From contig DASUVX010000031.1 of the NCBI GenBank assembly GCA_036378735.1, positions 40,418-104,417 of the forward strand: a stretch of DNA of 64,000 nt, in the 5' to 3' direction. A program made the position numbers and the translations under genes. The notes beneath the pieces are model-generated. The model ran no database searches, was not told the origin of the DNA, and was given only the letters and a program-made list of their open reading frames with translations. This DNA is from GCA-003244245 sp036378735 (GTDB taxonomy: Bacteria > Actinomycetota > Actinomycetes > Mycobacteriales > Pseudonocardiaceae). How positions within the stretch are numbered: position 1 is the stretch's first letter; each line of letters begins with the position of its first letter. Of this stretch, positions 25,803-35,500 are shown one piece after another.

Positions 25803-27224
25803 TCAACGGCCTTGGCTCAGCGCGCACAGCGCGGACTGGGCGGCGTTGAACCCGCTCATGCAGTGCACGCCGGCGCCTGGTGGGGTGGCTGCGGAGCAGA
25901 GGTAGACGCCGGGGATTCCGGTCCAGTAGGGGTCGAGTGCGGCCCTGGGTCGCAGCACGAGTTGCCGTGCGCTGTTGAGGCCACCGACAATGTCGCCGCC
26001 GATGAGATTGGCGTTGTGGGTAGCCAGTGCGGCCGTCGACCGGCTGGTGCGGGCGATCACACGAGCCCGGAAACCCGGCGCGAACCGCTCGATCTGATTG
26101 GTTATGGCCTCAGTCGCGTCGCCCGGGTAGGCGTGCGGAACGTGGGCGTAGGCGTAGACAGGGTGGACGTCGCCGGCCGACCGGCTGGGATCAGCCAAGT
26201 ACTGCTGCCCCACCAGGACAAACGGCCGCGCCGGCATCCCACCTCGGTGGGTTGTCCGCTCGGCCGCCGCGACCTGCTCGAAGGTGCCACCGAGATGCAC
26301 GGTCCCGGCGCGACGGCAGTCCTCGTTTTTCCAGGGCACCCCGCCCTGCACCGCGAAATCGACCTTGAACGCGGCCGGGCCGTGCCGCCAGCGCCGGTAG
26401 GCGCGGCGCACCTGCGGCGGAAGGAGATCGCCGGCGACCTCGAGCACCGTGCCGGGCATGAGGTCCAGCATAACGATCTCCGCTGGTAAGAGTTCCGCCA
26501 GCGAGCGCACCCGGACCCCGGTCTCGATCTCGGCGCCGAGCGTGCGCAGCACGGCCGCCAGCGCGTTCGTGATCGCCTGGGAGCCGCCCTCAGCGACCGG
26601 CCAGCCGTAACGATGCCCGACGGAGATGATCATCGTACCGATCGAGGGCACCAGTAGCCGGTTGAAAGGATGGAACGCATGCGCGACGTTCCCGCTGTAC
26701 AGCGCTCGTGCCTGGGCCGTGGTCAGCAACCTGGCAACCGATGTGGCCGAAGGCAGCACCCGCAGGGCGAAACGGGCCAACGTCACGGTATGGCGTGGGA
26801 CATGCATGATCGGCTGGAGAACCTCGACTAGAAGATCGTCGACTGCGGGTACCAGCGGACCGAACAGGCGCAGCCAGGTGTCACCGTCGGCCCCGAGACC
26901 AGCCGCGGTCTGATCGATCGACCGATACAGCGCGGCCGCCGATCCACAGTCCAGCGGATGTGCGCAGTCGATCTCGGGCCAGAGCCAGGTAAGTCCGAAG
27001 CGCTCCAGCCCCAGGCTGCGCAGGAACGGCGAGGCCGCGCCCATGGGATGAATGCCGGCACACTCGTCGTGCAGCACACCGGGGACGGTGAGCTCACTGC
27101 TTTTGGCCCCACCGCCGATCCGGTCGTCGGCCTCCAGAACAGTGACCTCGATACCACCCCGCGCCAGCGCCACGGCCGCCGCCAACCCGTTCGGGCCGGC
27201 GCCGACCACAACGGCGTTGGTCAC
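25803..27224 (-). CDS. FAD-dependent oxidoreductase, phytoene-desaturase-like
   Basis: The 473-residue flavoprotein begins with a Rossmann FAD-binding motif, AVVVGAGPNGLAAAVALARGGIEVTVLEADDRIGGG. It ends with the family's C-terminal block GIPGVYLCSAATPPGAGVHCMSGFNAA, as in CrtI/NAD(P)-binding amine-oxidase-type enzymes. Its substrate is unknown; there are no other carotenoid genes in the window. GTG at 27224 is chosen to open on the Rossmann fold. It is flanked by cobM and cobJ, from which it diverges. Confidence 0.85.
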   Translation of the reverse strand: MTNAVVVGAGPNGLAAAVALARGGIEVTVLEADDRIGGGAKSSELTVPGVLHDECAGIHPMGAASPFLRSLGLERFGLTWLWPEIDCAHPLDCGSAAALYRSIDQTAAGLGADGDTWLRLFGPLVPAVDDLLVEVLQPIMHVPRHTVTLARFALRVLPSATSVARLLTTAQARALYSGNVAHAFHPFNRLLVPSIGTMIISVGHRYGWPVAEGGSQAITNALAAVLRTLGAEIETGVRVRSLAELLPAEIVMLDLMPGTVLEVAGDLLPPQVRRAYRRWRHGPAAFKVDFAVQGGVPWKNEDCRRAGTVHLGGTFEQVAAAERTTHRGGMPARPFVLVGQQYLADPSRSAGDVHPVYAYAHVPHAYPGDATEAITNQIERFAPGFRARVIARTSRSTAALATHNANLIGGDIVGGLNSARQLVLRPRAALDPYWTGIPGVYLCSAATPPGAGVHCMSGFNAAQSALCALSQGR

Positions 27225-27534
27225 CGGCCGGCGCGGTCCGACGCCGCCCACTCCAGCCGGCGATACGGGTGCAGCACGTCGCCTCCATCGGGTAGACCGC
27301 CTTTTCCGGCGCGATTGTTCATGGTGAGCGCCTGGAGAGGCGGCGGACCCGCGACGGCTTTTGTGACGGGTTGGAGTTACCGAAGCACGGCTACACTTTG
27401 TGCGCTGGTTGGGCGAGCGCACCATCACGGGTGCGATGATCATACCCTTCGCCGGGGAGATGGGCGGGCGTGACGCTGGATCAGGTGCCTTGGATGTACG
27501 CGACGCTCCTGGACGCAGCGATCGTGCGGCTACC
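27225..27534. other. 310-base divergent intergenic region upstream of cobJ
   Basis: No gene is supported here. On the plus strand TTGGAG (27371-27376) and TACACT (27392-27397) are 15 bases apart and could form a weak sigma-A-type promoter for cobJ. I looked for a B12-box-like segment of a cobalamin riboswitch and did not see one. The cobJ frame is open from 27400, but that upstream part does not look like the family. Confidence 0.35.
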
Positions 27535-28284
27535 GTGACGGGCGCGCTTGCCGTCGTCGGTCTGGGTCCGGGTGGTCCTGCCCATCGCACCCGGGCCGCA
27601 GAGGACGCTGTCCGGGACGCCCAGGTTGTGCTCGGATACCAGGCTTACCTGGCGGCTTGCACGGATCTCACCGGCCCACACCAGAGCGTGGTGCCCAGTG
27701 GCATCGGCGCCGAGCAGCAACGCGTCGACGATGCGGTGCGTGCCGCGGCTGGCGGCGCCAGAGTGGCGCTGGTGTCCTCCGGTGACGCCGGGATCTACGG
27801 GATGGCTTCACTGGCCCTGACCACCGCCGCCGCGCTACCGCCGGAGCGGCGTCCTGCAGTGCGCGTGGTACCCGGTATTACCGCGGCAGTCGCGGCTGCG
27901 GCGTTGCTAGGCGCTCCGCTAGCCCGCGACTTCGCCTGCTTGACCCTGTCCGATCTGCTCGCCCCCTGGGAAGCCGTCGAAACGCGACTGCGCGCGGTGG
28001 CCGCCGCGGACCTGGTACTGGCGTTGTACAACCCCCGCTCCCGGGACCGGTCGTGGCAACTGGGCCGGGCATGCGATGTCCTGGCCGAATACCGGCCCGG
28101 TCACACCCCGGTCGGGCTGGTCACCAACGCGGGACGGGACAGTGAGCAGGTGGAGCTGACCACGCTGGCCACGCTGGACCCAGCCAAGGCCGGGATGCAC
28201 ACGGTCGTGATCGTCGGCGGCGCCACCACCCGCCGGCTCGGTGACTGGCTGGTGACCGCCCGGTCCCTCGGTGCGCAGCCGTGA
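27535..28284 (+). CDS. cobJ: Precorrin-3B C17-methyltransferase
   Basis: CobJ/CbiH (249 residues) methylates C17 and drives ring contraction. It has AVVGLGPGGPAHRTRAAEDA, VLGYQAYL, VALVSSGDAGIYGMASL, VRVVPGITAAVAAAALLGAPLA and LALYNPRSRDR. It lacks the C-terminal iron-sulphur extension seen in CbiH60-type enzymes. GTG at 27535 was chosen because the family begins here. It is the first of a plus-strand run cobJ-cobA-cbiQ-cbiXO. Confidence 0.94.
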   Translation: MTGALAVVGLGPGGPAHRTRAAEDAVRDAQVVLGYQAYLAACTDLTGPHQSVVPSGIGAEQQRVDDAVRAAAGGARVALVSSGDAGIYGMASLALTTAAALPPERRPAVRVVPGITAAVAAAALLGAPLARDFACLTLSDLLAPWEAVETRLRAVAAADLVLALYNPRSRDRSWQLGRACDVLAEYRPGHTPVGLVTNAGRDSEQVELTTLATLDPAKAGMHTVVIVGGATTRRLGDWLVTARSLGAQP

Positions 28285-28303
28285 CCGCCGCGGAGGCGGC
28301 ATC

Positions 28304-29038
28304 ATGACCGTTTACCTGGTGGGTGCCGGACCCGGCGATCCAGAGTTGCTCACCCGCCGCGGTGCGGCGTTACTGGCCGCAGCCGAGCACGTGGTGTACG
28401 ACCGTCCCTCGATGGCCGAGATTTTGGCACTCGCGCCGGGCGCCACAAGGCACTGCGTCGGCAAGCAGGGCGCCACCCCGGCACCACCGCAGCACGAGAT
28501 CAACGCCCTGCTCATCGAGCTCGGCAGGACCGGGGCCTGCGTGGTGCGGCTGAAATCAGGTGACCCGTTCGTGGTGTCCCGCGGCGGGGAAGAAGCGGTG
28601 GCACTGGCCAACGCCGGAGTGGACGTCGACGTGGTGCCCGGGGTGTCCGCTGCGGTGGCCGCACCGGCCGCGGCTGGCATCCCGGTGATGATCCGCCAGC
28701 GCACCCGCACGCTGACCGTGATCGCCGGCAATGACGACGTCGAACAGGTGGATTGGGACGCGGTGGCCCGCCTGGGCGGCACGGTGGTGCTGCTCACCGG
28801 GCGCGCGGTGCTGCATCACGTGCTCGCCGCGCTACGCGCGGGTGGGATGGCGCCCGACACTCCGGTCGCCGCGATCAGCGCCGCCACCCGCCCGCAACAG
28901 CGCACCGTCCGCGGCACCTTGGCGCAGCCGCCATCGGCCCGGCTGCCTGCGCCGCTGACCGTGGTGATCGGCGAGGTCGCGGCTCTGGACGTCATCGCTT
29001 CGACCGTCGCGGCCGGGGTGAACTATGCGCAGTCCTGA
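28304..29038 (+). CDS. cobA: Uroporphyrinogen-III C-methyltransferase (stand-alone SUMT)
   Basis: The 244-residue enzyme makes precorrin-2 by methylating C2 and C7. It shows TVYLVGAGPGDPELLTRRG, the family VVYDRPSM (often VVYDRLV), GKQGATPAPPQHEINALLIE, VVRLKSGDPFVVSRGGEE and VVPGVSAAVAAPAAAGIPV. The start ATG has CGGAGGCGG upstream. It duplicates the C-terminal activity of CysG, so this copy may serve B12 while CysG serves siroheme. Confidence 0.93.
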   Translation: MTVYLVGAGPGDPELLTRRGAALLAAAEHVVYDRPSMAEILALAPGATRHCVGKQGATPAPPQHEINALLIELGRTGACVVRLKSGDPFVVSRGGEEAVALANAGVDVDVVPGVSAAVAAPAAAGIPVMIRQRTRTLTVIAGNDDVEQVDWDAVARLGGTVVLLTGRAVLHHVLAALRAGGMAPDTPVAAISAATRPQQRTVRGTLAQPPSARLPAPLTVVIGEVAALDVIASTVAAGVNYAQS

Positions 29039-29056
29039 CAGCCGCTTGGTGGCGTT

Positions 29057-29809
29057 GTGAGTGCGACGCACCAAGGCCTGCTCGTCCCCGCCGACACCCC
29101 GGTGCACCGGCTGGCACCACAGTGCAAGGTGGCTGCCACCGTGCTGTTCGTGCTGACCGTCGCGTGCACGCCGGCTGGCGCGTACCGGCCCTACCTGTGC
29201 GACCTGCTGCTGCTCACCGCGGTCGCCACGCTGGCCCGGCTGCCACCGTTGACCCTGGCACGCCGGCTGCTGGTGGAAGTGCCGTTCGTACTGTTTGTGC
29301 TGGTATTGCCGGTGCTCGACGGGCCACCGCGGCTGACGGTAGTCGGTATCGCCTTGTCGGTGCCCGGGCTGCACGCTGCGGCAACCATCACGCTCAAGGC
29401 GACGTTCGGGCTGCTCGCCACCGGGATCCTGGCCGCCACCACGCCACTGCCGGAGATCATCACGGGGCTGGAGCGGTTGCGGGTGCCGCGGGTGTTCACC
29501 GCGGTCGCCGCGTTCATGGTGCGTTACCTCGACGTACTGGCGGCCGAGCTGGCTCGGATGCGTACCGCGGCGCTGTGCCGAGGGGGCGATCCGCGATGGC
29601 TCTGGCACATCCGCGACGTGACAGCCGGGCTCGGCGCACTCGTCGTGCGCTCCTTCGAGCGAGGCGAGCGGGTGCATCTCGCGATGGCCTCCCGCGGGTA
29701 CACCGCAACCTTGCCGGCCGCGCTGACCGGGGCTGCGGCGCCTCGACGTGCGTGGGCCGGTTCGCTGGCCGTGCCTGCGCTGGCCGCGATCGGGCTGGCC
29801 CTGGCATGA
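29057..29809 (+). CDS. cbiQ: Cobalt ECF-transporter T component (CbiQ)
   Basis: CbiQ (250 residues) is the transmembrane coupling protein of energy-coupling-factor transporters. Several hydrophobic helices (VAATVLFVLTVAC, LLLLTAVATLA, LLVEVPFVLFVLVLPVL and others) are followed by the cytosolic motifs AELARMRTAALCRGG and MASRGYTA, which contact the ATPase. It overlaps the cbiX-cbiO gene by four bases (ATGA). The substrate-binding CbiM and CbiN are not seen in the window. Confidence 0.92.
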   Translation: MSATHQGLLVPADTPVHRLAPQCKVAATVLFVLTVACTPAGAYRPYLCDLLLLTAVATLARLPPLTLARRLLVEVPFVLFVLVLPVLDGPPRLTVVGIALSVPGLHAAATITLKATFGLLATGILAATTPLPEIITGLERLRVPRVFTAVAAFMVRYLDVLAAELARMRTAALCRGGDPRWLWHIRDVTAGLGALVVRSFERGERVHLAMASRGYTATLPAALTGAAAPRRAWAGSLAVPALAAIGLALA

Positions 29810-31497
29810 ACCGAGCCATGCTGGTAGTGGGGCACGGCAGCCGGGACGCAGACGGGGTGGATGAGTTCTGGACGCTGGCGGGCGCGATCCGCGCCGCAGC
29901 GGGTGAGCTGCTGACCAGATTCGGTTTCATCGAGCTGGCCCGGCCCAGCGTCGACGAGGCCATCGACGACCTGGTTGCGCGCGGCGCCACCGAAATCGTC
30001 AGCGTGCCGCTGGTGTTGCTGGCCGCCGGGCACTTGAAAAACGACGGCCCCGCTGCGCTGGCCCGGGCTCGGCAGCGGCATCCGCAGGTGCGCTTCGCCC
30101 TGGCTCGCGACCTCGGCATCGAACCGAACGTGCTCGAGGTCGTCACGGATCGGGTCCGGGACATGACCGGTGACGCGGACCCGGAGAAACTGGGGGTAGC
30201 GCTCATCGGTCGAGGTTGTAGCGATCCGGACGCGTGTGCTGACTTGTGGAAGGTCGGCCGGTTGCTCGCCGATGGCCGGGGGCTGGGCACGGTCGAGCCC
30301 GGCTTCGTGTCCGTCGCCACGCCCTCGGTCCCCGAAACCCTGGAGCGGCTGCGCCTGCTCGGCGCCGGAACTGCGGTGGTTGCCCCGTTCTTCCTGTTCT
30401 CCGGGGTATTGCTGAACCGGATCTACGCCGAGGCCGCCAGGTGGGCGCAGGACCACCCGGAGGTCGAAGTCCGCGGCGCGGCCCATCTGGGGCCCGACGC
30501 GCGGCTGGCCAGGTTGGTGCTCGAGCGATACCGCGAGGCGCGGGCCGGTGATGTGCGGATGAACTGCGACCTGTGCGCCTACCGGGTGCAGCTCCCCGGC
30601 TACGAGTCCAAGGTCGGCACGCCGATCTCGCTGACCCCGCACGGTGACGGCCCGGCTGCTGGTTCCCGGCGGCCCCGCCGGACCACCCGGGCGCCTACCC
30701 CGGCAGTGCCGATCCGGCACGGCCGGTTCGTCGGCTCGCAGGCCGGCTCGCGTCGCACCGACCATGCCGCGATCGAGATGTGCGACGTCAGCTTCGCCTA
30801 CCCGGATGGCCGCCAAGCGCTGTCCGGGGTCTCGATGCGTGTCGAACTCGGTGAGCGGGTCGCGCTGCTCGGCCCGAACGGTGCCGGCAAAACGTCCCTG
30901 GTGCTGCAGCTCAATGGAGTTCTCACCCCGTCGGCCGGGTCGGTGTCTATCGGCGGTGTCCAGGTGGGGCGGCGCACATTGACCGAGGTGCGTAGGCGGG
31001 TCGGCGTGGTGTTCCAAGACCCCGATGATCAGCTGTTCAGCCCCACGGTGGGCCGCGATGTGGCGTTCGGACCGGCACATCTGGGGCTGTCCGGGGACGC
31101 GTTGCAGGCTCGAGTCACCGAGGCGCTGTCCTATGTCGGCTTGTCGGAAGCGGTGGACCGCCCACCACACCGGCTGTCTGTGGGCGAGCGGCGGCGTGCC
31201 GCCGTGGCCACGGTGCTGGCCATGCATCCCGAGGTGCTGGTGCTCGACGAACCCACCGCCAATCTCGATCCGGCGGCCCGGCGGGAGTTCGCCGATCTGA
31301 TCAAACGCCTGGGTATGACGACCCTGCTGGTCACCCACGACCTGCCCTACGCGCTGGAACTGTGCCCGCGCACGCTGGTCATCGACCACGGGCAGATCGT
31401 CGCCGATGGGCCCACCCGGGAAGTGCTCGCCGACCCCGGATTCATGAGCGCCCACCGGCTGGAGCTCCCCGCCGGCTTCAACCCGCTGGGAACCTAA
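29806..31497 (+). CDS. CbiX-CbiO fusion: sirohydrochlorin cobaltochelatase plus ECF ATPase
   Basis: One uninterrupted 563-codon frame joins two proteins. Residues 1 to about 265 are CbiX: VVGHGSRD and LLAAGHLKNDGP carry the metal-handling histidines, and the domain ends with the CbiX tail MNCDLCAYRVQLPGYESKVG. A basic/Pro linker runs to about 320. The rest is a CbiO ABC ATPase with GPNGAGKTS (near 357), LSVGERRR (near 459), VLVLDEPTANLD (near 475) and VTHDLPYA. An internal ATG at 30778 could start CbiO alone, but it has no strong ribosome site. CbiX inserts cobalt early; CbiO powers cobalt uptake with CbiQ, encoded just upstream. Confidence 0.9.
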   Translation: MNRAMLVVGHGSRDADGVDEFWTLAGAIRAAAGELLTRFGFIELARPSVDEAIDDLVARGATEIVSVPLVLLAAGHLKNDGPAALARARQRHPQVRFALARDLGIEPNVLEVVTDRVRDMTGDADPEKLGVALIGRGCSDPDACADLWKVGRLLADGRGLGTVEPGFVSVATPSVPETLERLRLLGAGTAVVAPFFLFSGVLLNRIYAEAARWAQDHPEVEVRGAAHLGPDARLARLVLERYREARAGDVRMNCDLCAYRVQLPGYESKVGTPISLTPHGDGPAAGSRRPRRTTRAPTPAVPIRHGRFVGSQAGSRRTDHAAIEMCDVSFAYPDGRQALSGVSMRVELGERVALLGPNGAGKTSLVLQLNGVLTPSAGSVSIGGVQVGRRTLTEVRRRVGVVFQDPDDQLFSPTVGRDVAFGPAHLGLSGDALQARVTEALSYVGLSEAVDRPPHRLSVGERRRAAVATVLAMHPEVLVLDEPTANLDPAARREFADLIKRLGMTTLLVTHDLPYALELCPRTLVIDHGQIVADGPTREVLADPGFMSAHRLELPAGFNPLGT

Positions 31498-31526
31498 CGG
31501 CGGGTCCGGCAAGCGCCGAATCTCCG

Positions 31527-32381
31527 TCACTTCACCGCCCACGCGACGATCAGCTCGCATGGCCCCTCGAATCCGTTGGTTGTCTCAAAGCGGGCCAGCT
31601 CGCAGTGGATCTCCTGCCAGGTTTGGTCACGCTCGGCGGGCGTGAGCCCAGCCAGCATCTGGTGCAACGCGCCGAAGGACTCCCGCTCGAACCGGATGCA
31701 GTCTGCGACGCGCGGCATCCGCAGTGGAGCGAGCAGTGCCTGAGCACCGATATCCCGGAACCCGGCCTGGCGCAACGAGTCCTCGATCGCGCCGGGACGG
31801 CCCAGGCTGAACGGTCCGGGTTGGCCGGCTGCGGGCGGCGGCAGCTTGGCGCGCCGGCGAATGATCGACACCGGGATCGAGAAGAACGGGTTGCGCTCGG
31901 CGATGGAAAAGACGATGGCAGAAAGCCGGCCGCCGGGCCGCAGCGCGCGGTACATACCGGCCAGCGCGCGCCCCAGATCGGGGAAGTACATCAGGCCGAG
32001 CCGGCAGATCACCGCATCGAATGCGGCGGGCTCGACGTTCAGCTCCTCTCCATCGACTGTCCTGGTGCGCACGTTGGTCAGCCCGGCGCGGGCGGCTTCG
32101 TCGGCGGCGTAGGTCAGGATCGCCGGTGAGATGTCGGTGGCCAGCACCTGACCGGACGATCCGGCCCGCCGGGCCGCGATCAACGACTGCCCACCGGCAC
32201 CGGCGGCGACGTCAAGCAGCACGCTGCCGGTGTGCACGCCGGCGGCGTCGAGCATCAAGGTGGTGGCCTCACCGAGCCAGTCCTCTAGCGTCGGGCCCCA
32301 GGTGTGCCAGGCAGCAGCCGCGTTCTCCCACTGGGCGCGGGTGGTGTCCTTGTACTGGATTGGATCGAAAGTGACGGTCAT
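31527..32381 (-). CDS. Class I SAM-dependent methyltransferase
   Basis: The 284-residue protein has motif I VLLDVAAGAGGQSLIAARRAG, then VLATDISPAIL, FDAVICRLGLMYFPDLGRAL and LRPGGRLSAIVFS, as in UbiE-type methyltransferases. The substrate is unknown. It converges on cbiX-cbiO and diverges from the large ATPase gene, with a 128-base shared upstream region. Confidence 0.85.
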   Translation of the reverse strand: MTVTFDPIQYKDTTRAQWENAAAAWHTWGPTLEDWLGEATTLMLDAAGVHTGSVLLDVAAGAGGQSLIAARRAGSSGQVLATDISPAILTYAADEAARAGLTNVRTRTVDGEELNVEPAAFDAVICRLGLMYFPDLGRALAGMYRALRPGGRLSAIVFSIAERNPFFSIPVSIIRRRAKLPPPAAGQPGPFSLGRPGAIEDSLRQAGFRDIGAQALLAPLRMPRVADCIRFERESFGALHQMLAGLTPAERDQTWQEIHCELARFETTNGFEGPCELIVAWAVK

Positions 32382-32509
32382 GGCGTACTCCAGCTGATCA
32401 GGATTCCGGGCCTTGCTGACCGGTGTGGCGCTAGAATCGTCTGTACGCCGCCAGAATGCGGCAAGCGATTTCGCTCGATGCCGGCGAGCGAACCAGGCAG
32501 ACTTCGCAG

Positions 32510-35500
32510 ATGGCCTTCGTGGGCCGTACTAAGGCGTTGTCCCGCCTGCTCGCCGTGATCGAGGAGGCGTCACGCGGCCATGCGCGGCTCCTGCTGGTCA
32601 GCGGAGAGGCCGGGATCGGCAAGACTGCCCTAGTCAGCGCCGTGACCAGGCACGCCGGGCTGCGGGTGGGCTGGAGCACGTGCGCAGACGCGAAACGCAC
32701 GCCGGCGTTTTGGCCGTGGACCACCGCGTTGCGTGGGCTGCTCGGTGCGCTGGACCCGGCCGAGGCACACACTCTGACCCGGGCCGACGCCAACGAGCTG
32801 GCCAGGCTGCTGCCGGAACTAATTGCCCGGGAGCCTGCGGACGACCCGAGCGACGCCGATGTCGCCCGGTTGCGGCTGTTCGACGCGGTCGCCCGCTTCC
32901 TGGAACGGCTAGCCCAGCGGCAGGCCACCGTCGTAGTGCTCGACGATCTGCAGTGGGCCGACGAGTCGTCACTGCAGCTGCTGCGATTCGTCACCCAGCC
33001 CTACCGTCCGGTCCCGCTGGTCGTCATCGGTGCGTACCGGCACGATGAGCTCGCGGGCACCACCCGGTCGCTAGCCGAGCTGGCCGCGCACGGCGAGTCG
33101 GTACACCTGTCCGGCCTGAGCCCGCAGGAGGTGCACGATCTCGTTGCGGACGCCTTCGGGCCCGCGACGGCGGACCGCTGGGCCGGTGAGATTCACCGGC
33201 GCACGGGGGGCCACCCGTTTTTCACCCGCCAACTCGCTGAGCTGCTCCACGACGCTGCCGAGTCGCCGGGGGTGGTGCCAGCCGCGGTGCGCGACCTGCT
33301 TGCCAGGCGGGTACAACGGCTGTCCACCGGCTGCCGGGCACTCGTGCAGGCCGCCGCGGTAGCCGGAAACGAGCTGCTGCCGGACGTGCTCGGCGAGGTG
33401 TGCGGCATCGACCCGGCGGCCGTCGCAACGCTCATCGAAGACGGGGTGCAGGCCGGAGTCCTGACCCGCGATGCCGACGGCGGCCAGGCCAGGCTGGCCC
33501 ACGACTTGTTCCGCGAAACCATCTACCTGGCGCTGCTGTTGCCGCAGCGGTTGGCGCTGCACCAGCGCATCGCCGATGCGCTAGAACACCGGCACGCCCG
33601 CGGCGCTCCCGTGGTGGCGGCCGACCTGGCCCGGCACTGTGCAGCAACGGTGGCGCTGGACGGTGCCGGGCGGGCCGTCCGATGGGCCCGGGTGGCGGCC
33701 CGTGCCGAGCGAACGCGACTGGCCTTCGGCGAGGCCGCGGCGTACCTCGCGCGGGCCCGCCGGGCGATCGAGCACAGCGGGGACGCCGACGCCGGCGGGC
33801 TGCTCGTCGATCTGCTCGTCGAGGAGGCCGACGCCCGCGCCCGCGCCGGCGATTCGAACGGTGCCCGGGCCCTGCTGGACGACGCGGCGGACCGGACCGC
33901 GGCGCTGGGCGACGCCGAGCGGCGCGGACGAGTGGCGCTGGCCGTGCAGCGACTGGGCGCTCGGTTCGCGATGCCCCGCGACGCCGTCGTCGAGGTGCTC
34001 GAAACCGCACGTGCCGCGCTCCAGGGCAGCGGCACCGCGCTGGAAGCCCAACTCACCGCAAGCCTGGCCCGGGAGCTGCATCACTCGGTGCCCGCGCACC
34101 GGCCGCGGGCCCGGCCACTGTCAGAGCAGGCGCTGGCGCTGGCGCGCACGCTGCACGACCCGGCGACACTGGCCGCGTGCCTGCTGGCTCGCCATGACGT
34201 GCTGTGGACACCGGGTCGGGCAGCCGAGCGCATCGAGCTATCCCGGGAGATCGCGAAGCTGGCCGAACAGACCGGGGACGCCGAACGGTACGCCGAAGGC
34301 CTGCTGCTGACCGCTAATGCGCTGCTGGAGGACGGCTCGGCGGCGTTCCGGGCGGTGCTGACGGAATACCTCTCGGCCGCCGAAGCCTTCGGCCAGCCCC
34401 GTTACGACTACCTGGCGCTGACCCGGCGTGGCGCGCTCGCGCTGATCGACGGACAGTTGGATGAGGCAGGGCGGCTCATCGACCAGGCGAGCGCGCTCGG
34501 TGACCGGATCGGCGAGCCGGACACCGGCAACGTGCGCCTATCGCAGCTGCTGGGGTTGGTGCGGGCCCGCGGCGACCCTGAGCAATTGCGCGCCACCGCC
34601 GCCGAGGCGGTTACCTGGTGGGTCGGCGTGCCGTCGCACGCGCAGGCGGTGGCGGCGGGGTTGCTGGCCCAGGCCGGCGATCTCGAGTCCGCTCAACGAG
34701 CCCTCGACACCGTGGTGTCGCTCGGTCTGTGGCGCGACGACCGCTCCTACCTGTGGCCGGTCTTCGCCGGGGGCATGGCGACCGCGGCGGTCCGGCTGGG
34801 CGATCGAGCGATCTGCGCCGAGTTGCTCGCCGAGCTGGAGCCGGTAGCAGGAGCGTCCGGGGTCAACGGTGCGTTGGTCTGCTTCATGGGCAGCAACGGG
34901 CACTGGGCCGGTATCCTTGCTGGCGCCCTTGGCCGGACTGAGGACGCCCAGCACTGGCTGGAACACGCGCTGACCGTGCACCGCCGCCTCGGCGCGCGGG
35001 CGTGGGAAGCCGAGACGAGTCTGGAACTCGCGGCGCTCGGCGCGGGCGCAGATTACGCCGAGCGAGCCGCCCTGCTGGCCGCCGAGCTGGGCCTACCCGG
35101 CGTCGCCGCGCGGCTGGGGACCTCGGCGGGTGAGCAACCGGCGGGCCGCGGAGCCGACGCTGAGCTGTGCCGCGATGGGGAGCTGTGGCGGGTCCGTTAC
35201 CGCGGCAGTTCGGCGTATCTGCCCGACCTCAAGGGACTCGCCGATCTCGCGATGCTGCTGGACCGTCCCGGTATCGACGTGCATGTGCTGGAGCTGGCCG
35301 GCGCAGGCACCCACGATCGCGACTCCGGACCGCTGCTGGACGCCACGGCCCGGGCCGCCTACCGCCGCCGCCTCGCCGAGCTCGACGAGGACCTGGCCGG
35401 CGCGCACGCCGACCAGGACAACGGGCGCATCCAGCTCCTGGCCGCGCAGCGCGCCGCGCTGATCGCCGAACTGGGTCGAGCAACCGGACTCGGTGGGCGG

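Noticed and set aside
27225..27534. Cobalamin riboswitch upstream of cobJ
   Set aside because: I could not see a B12-box-like segment or the expected long structured leader. A covariance-model search would be decisive.
28753..31497. A 914-residue product ending in CbiX-CbiO
   Set aside because: The first 350 codons are an out-of-frame shadow of cobA and cbiQ; the real start is the ATGA at 29806.
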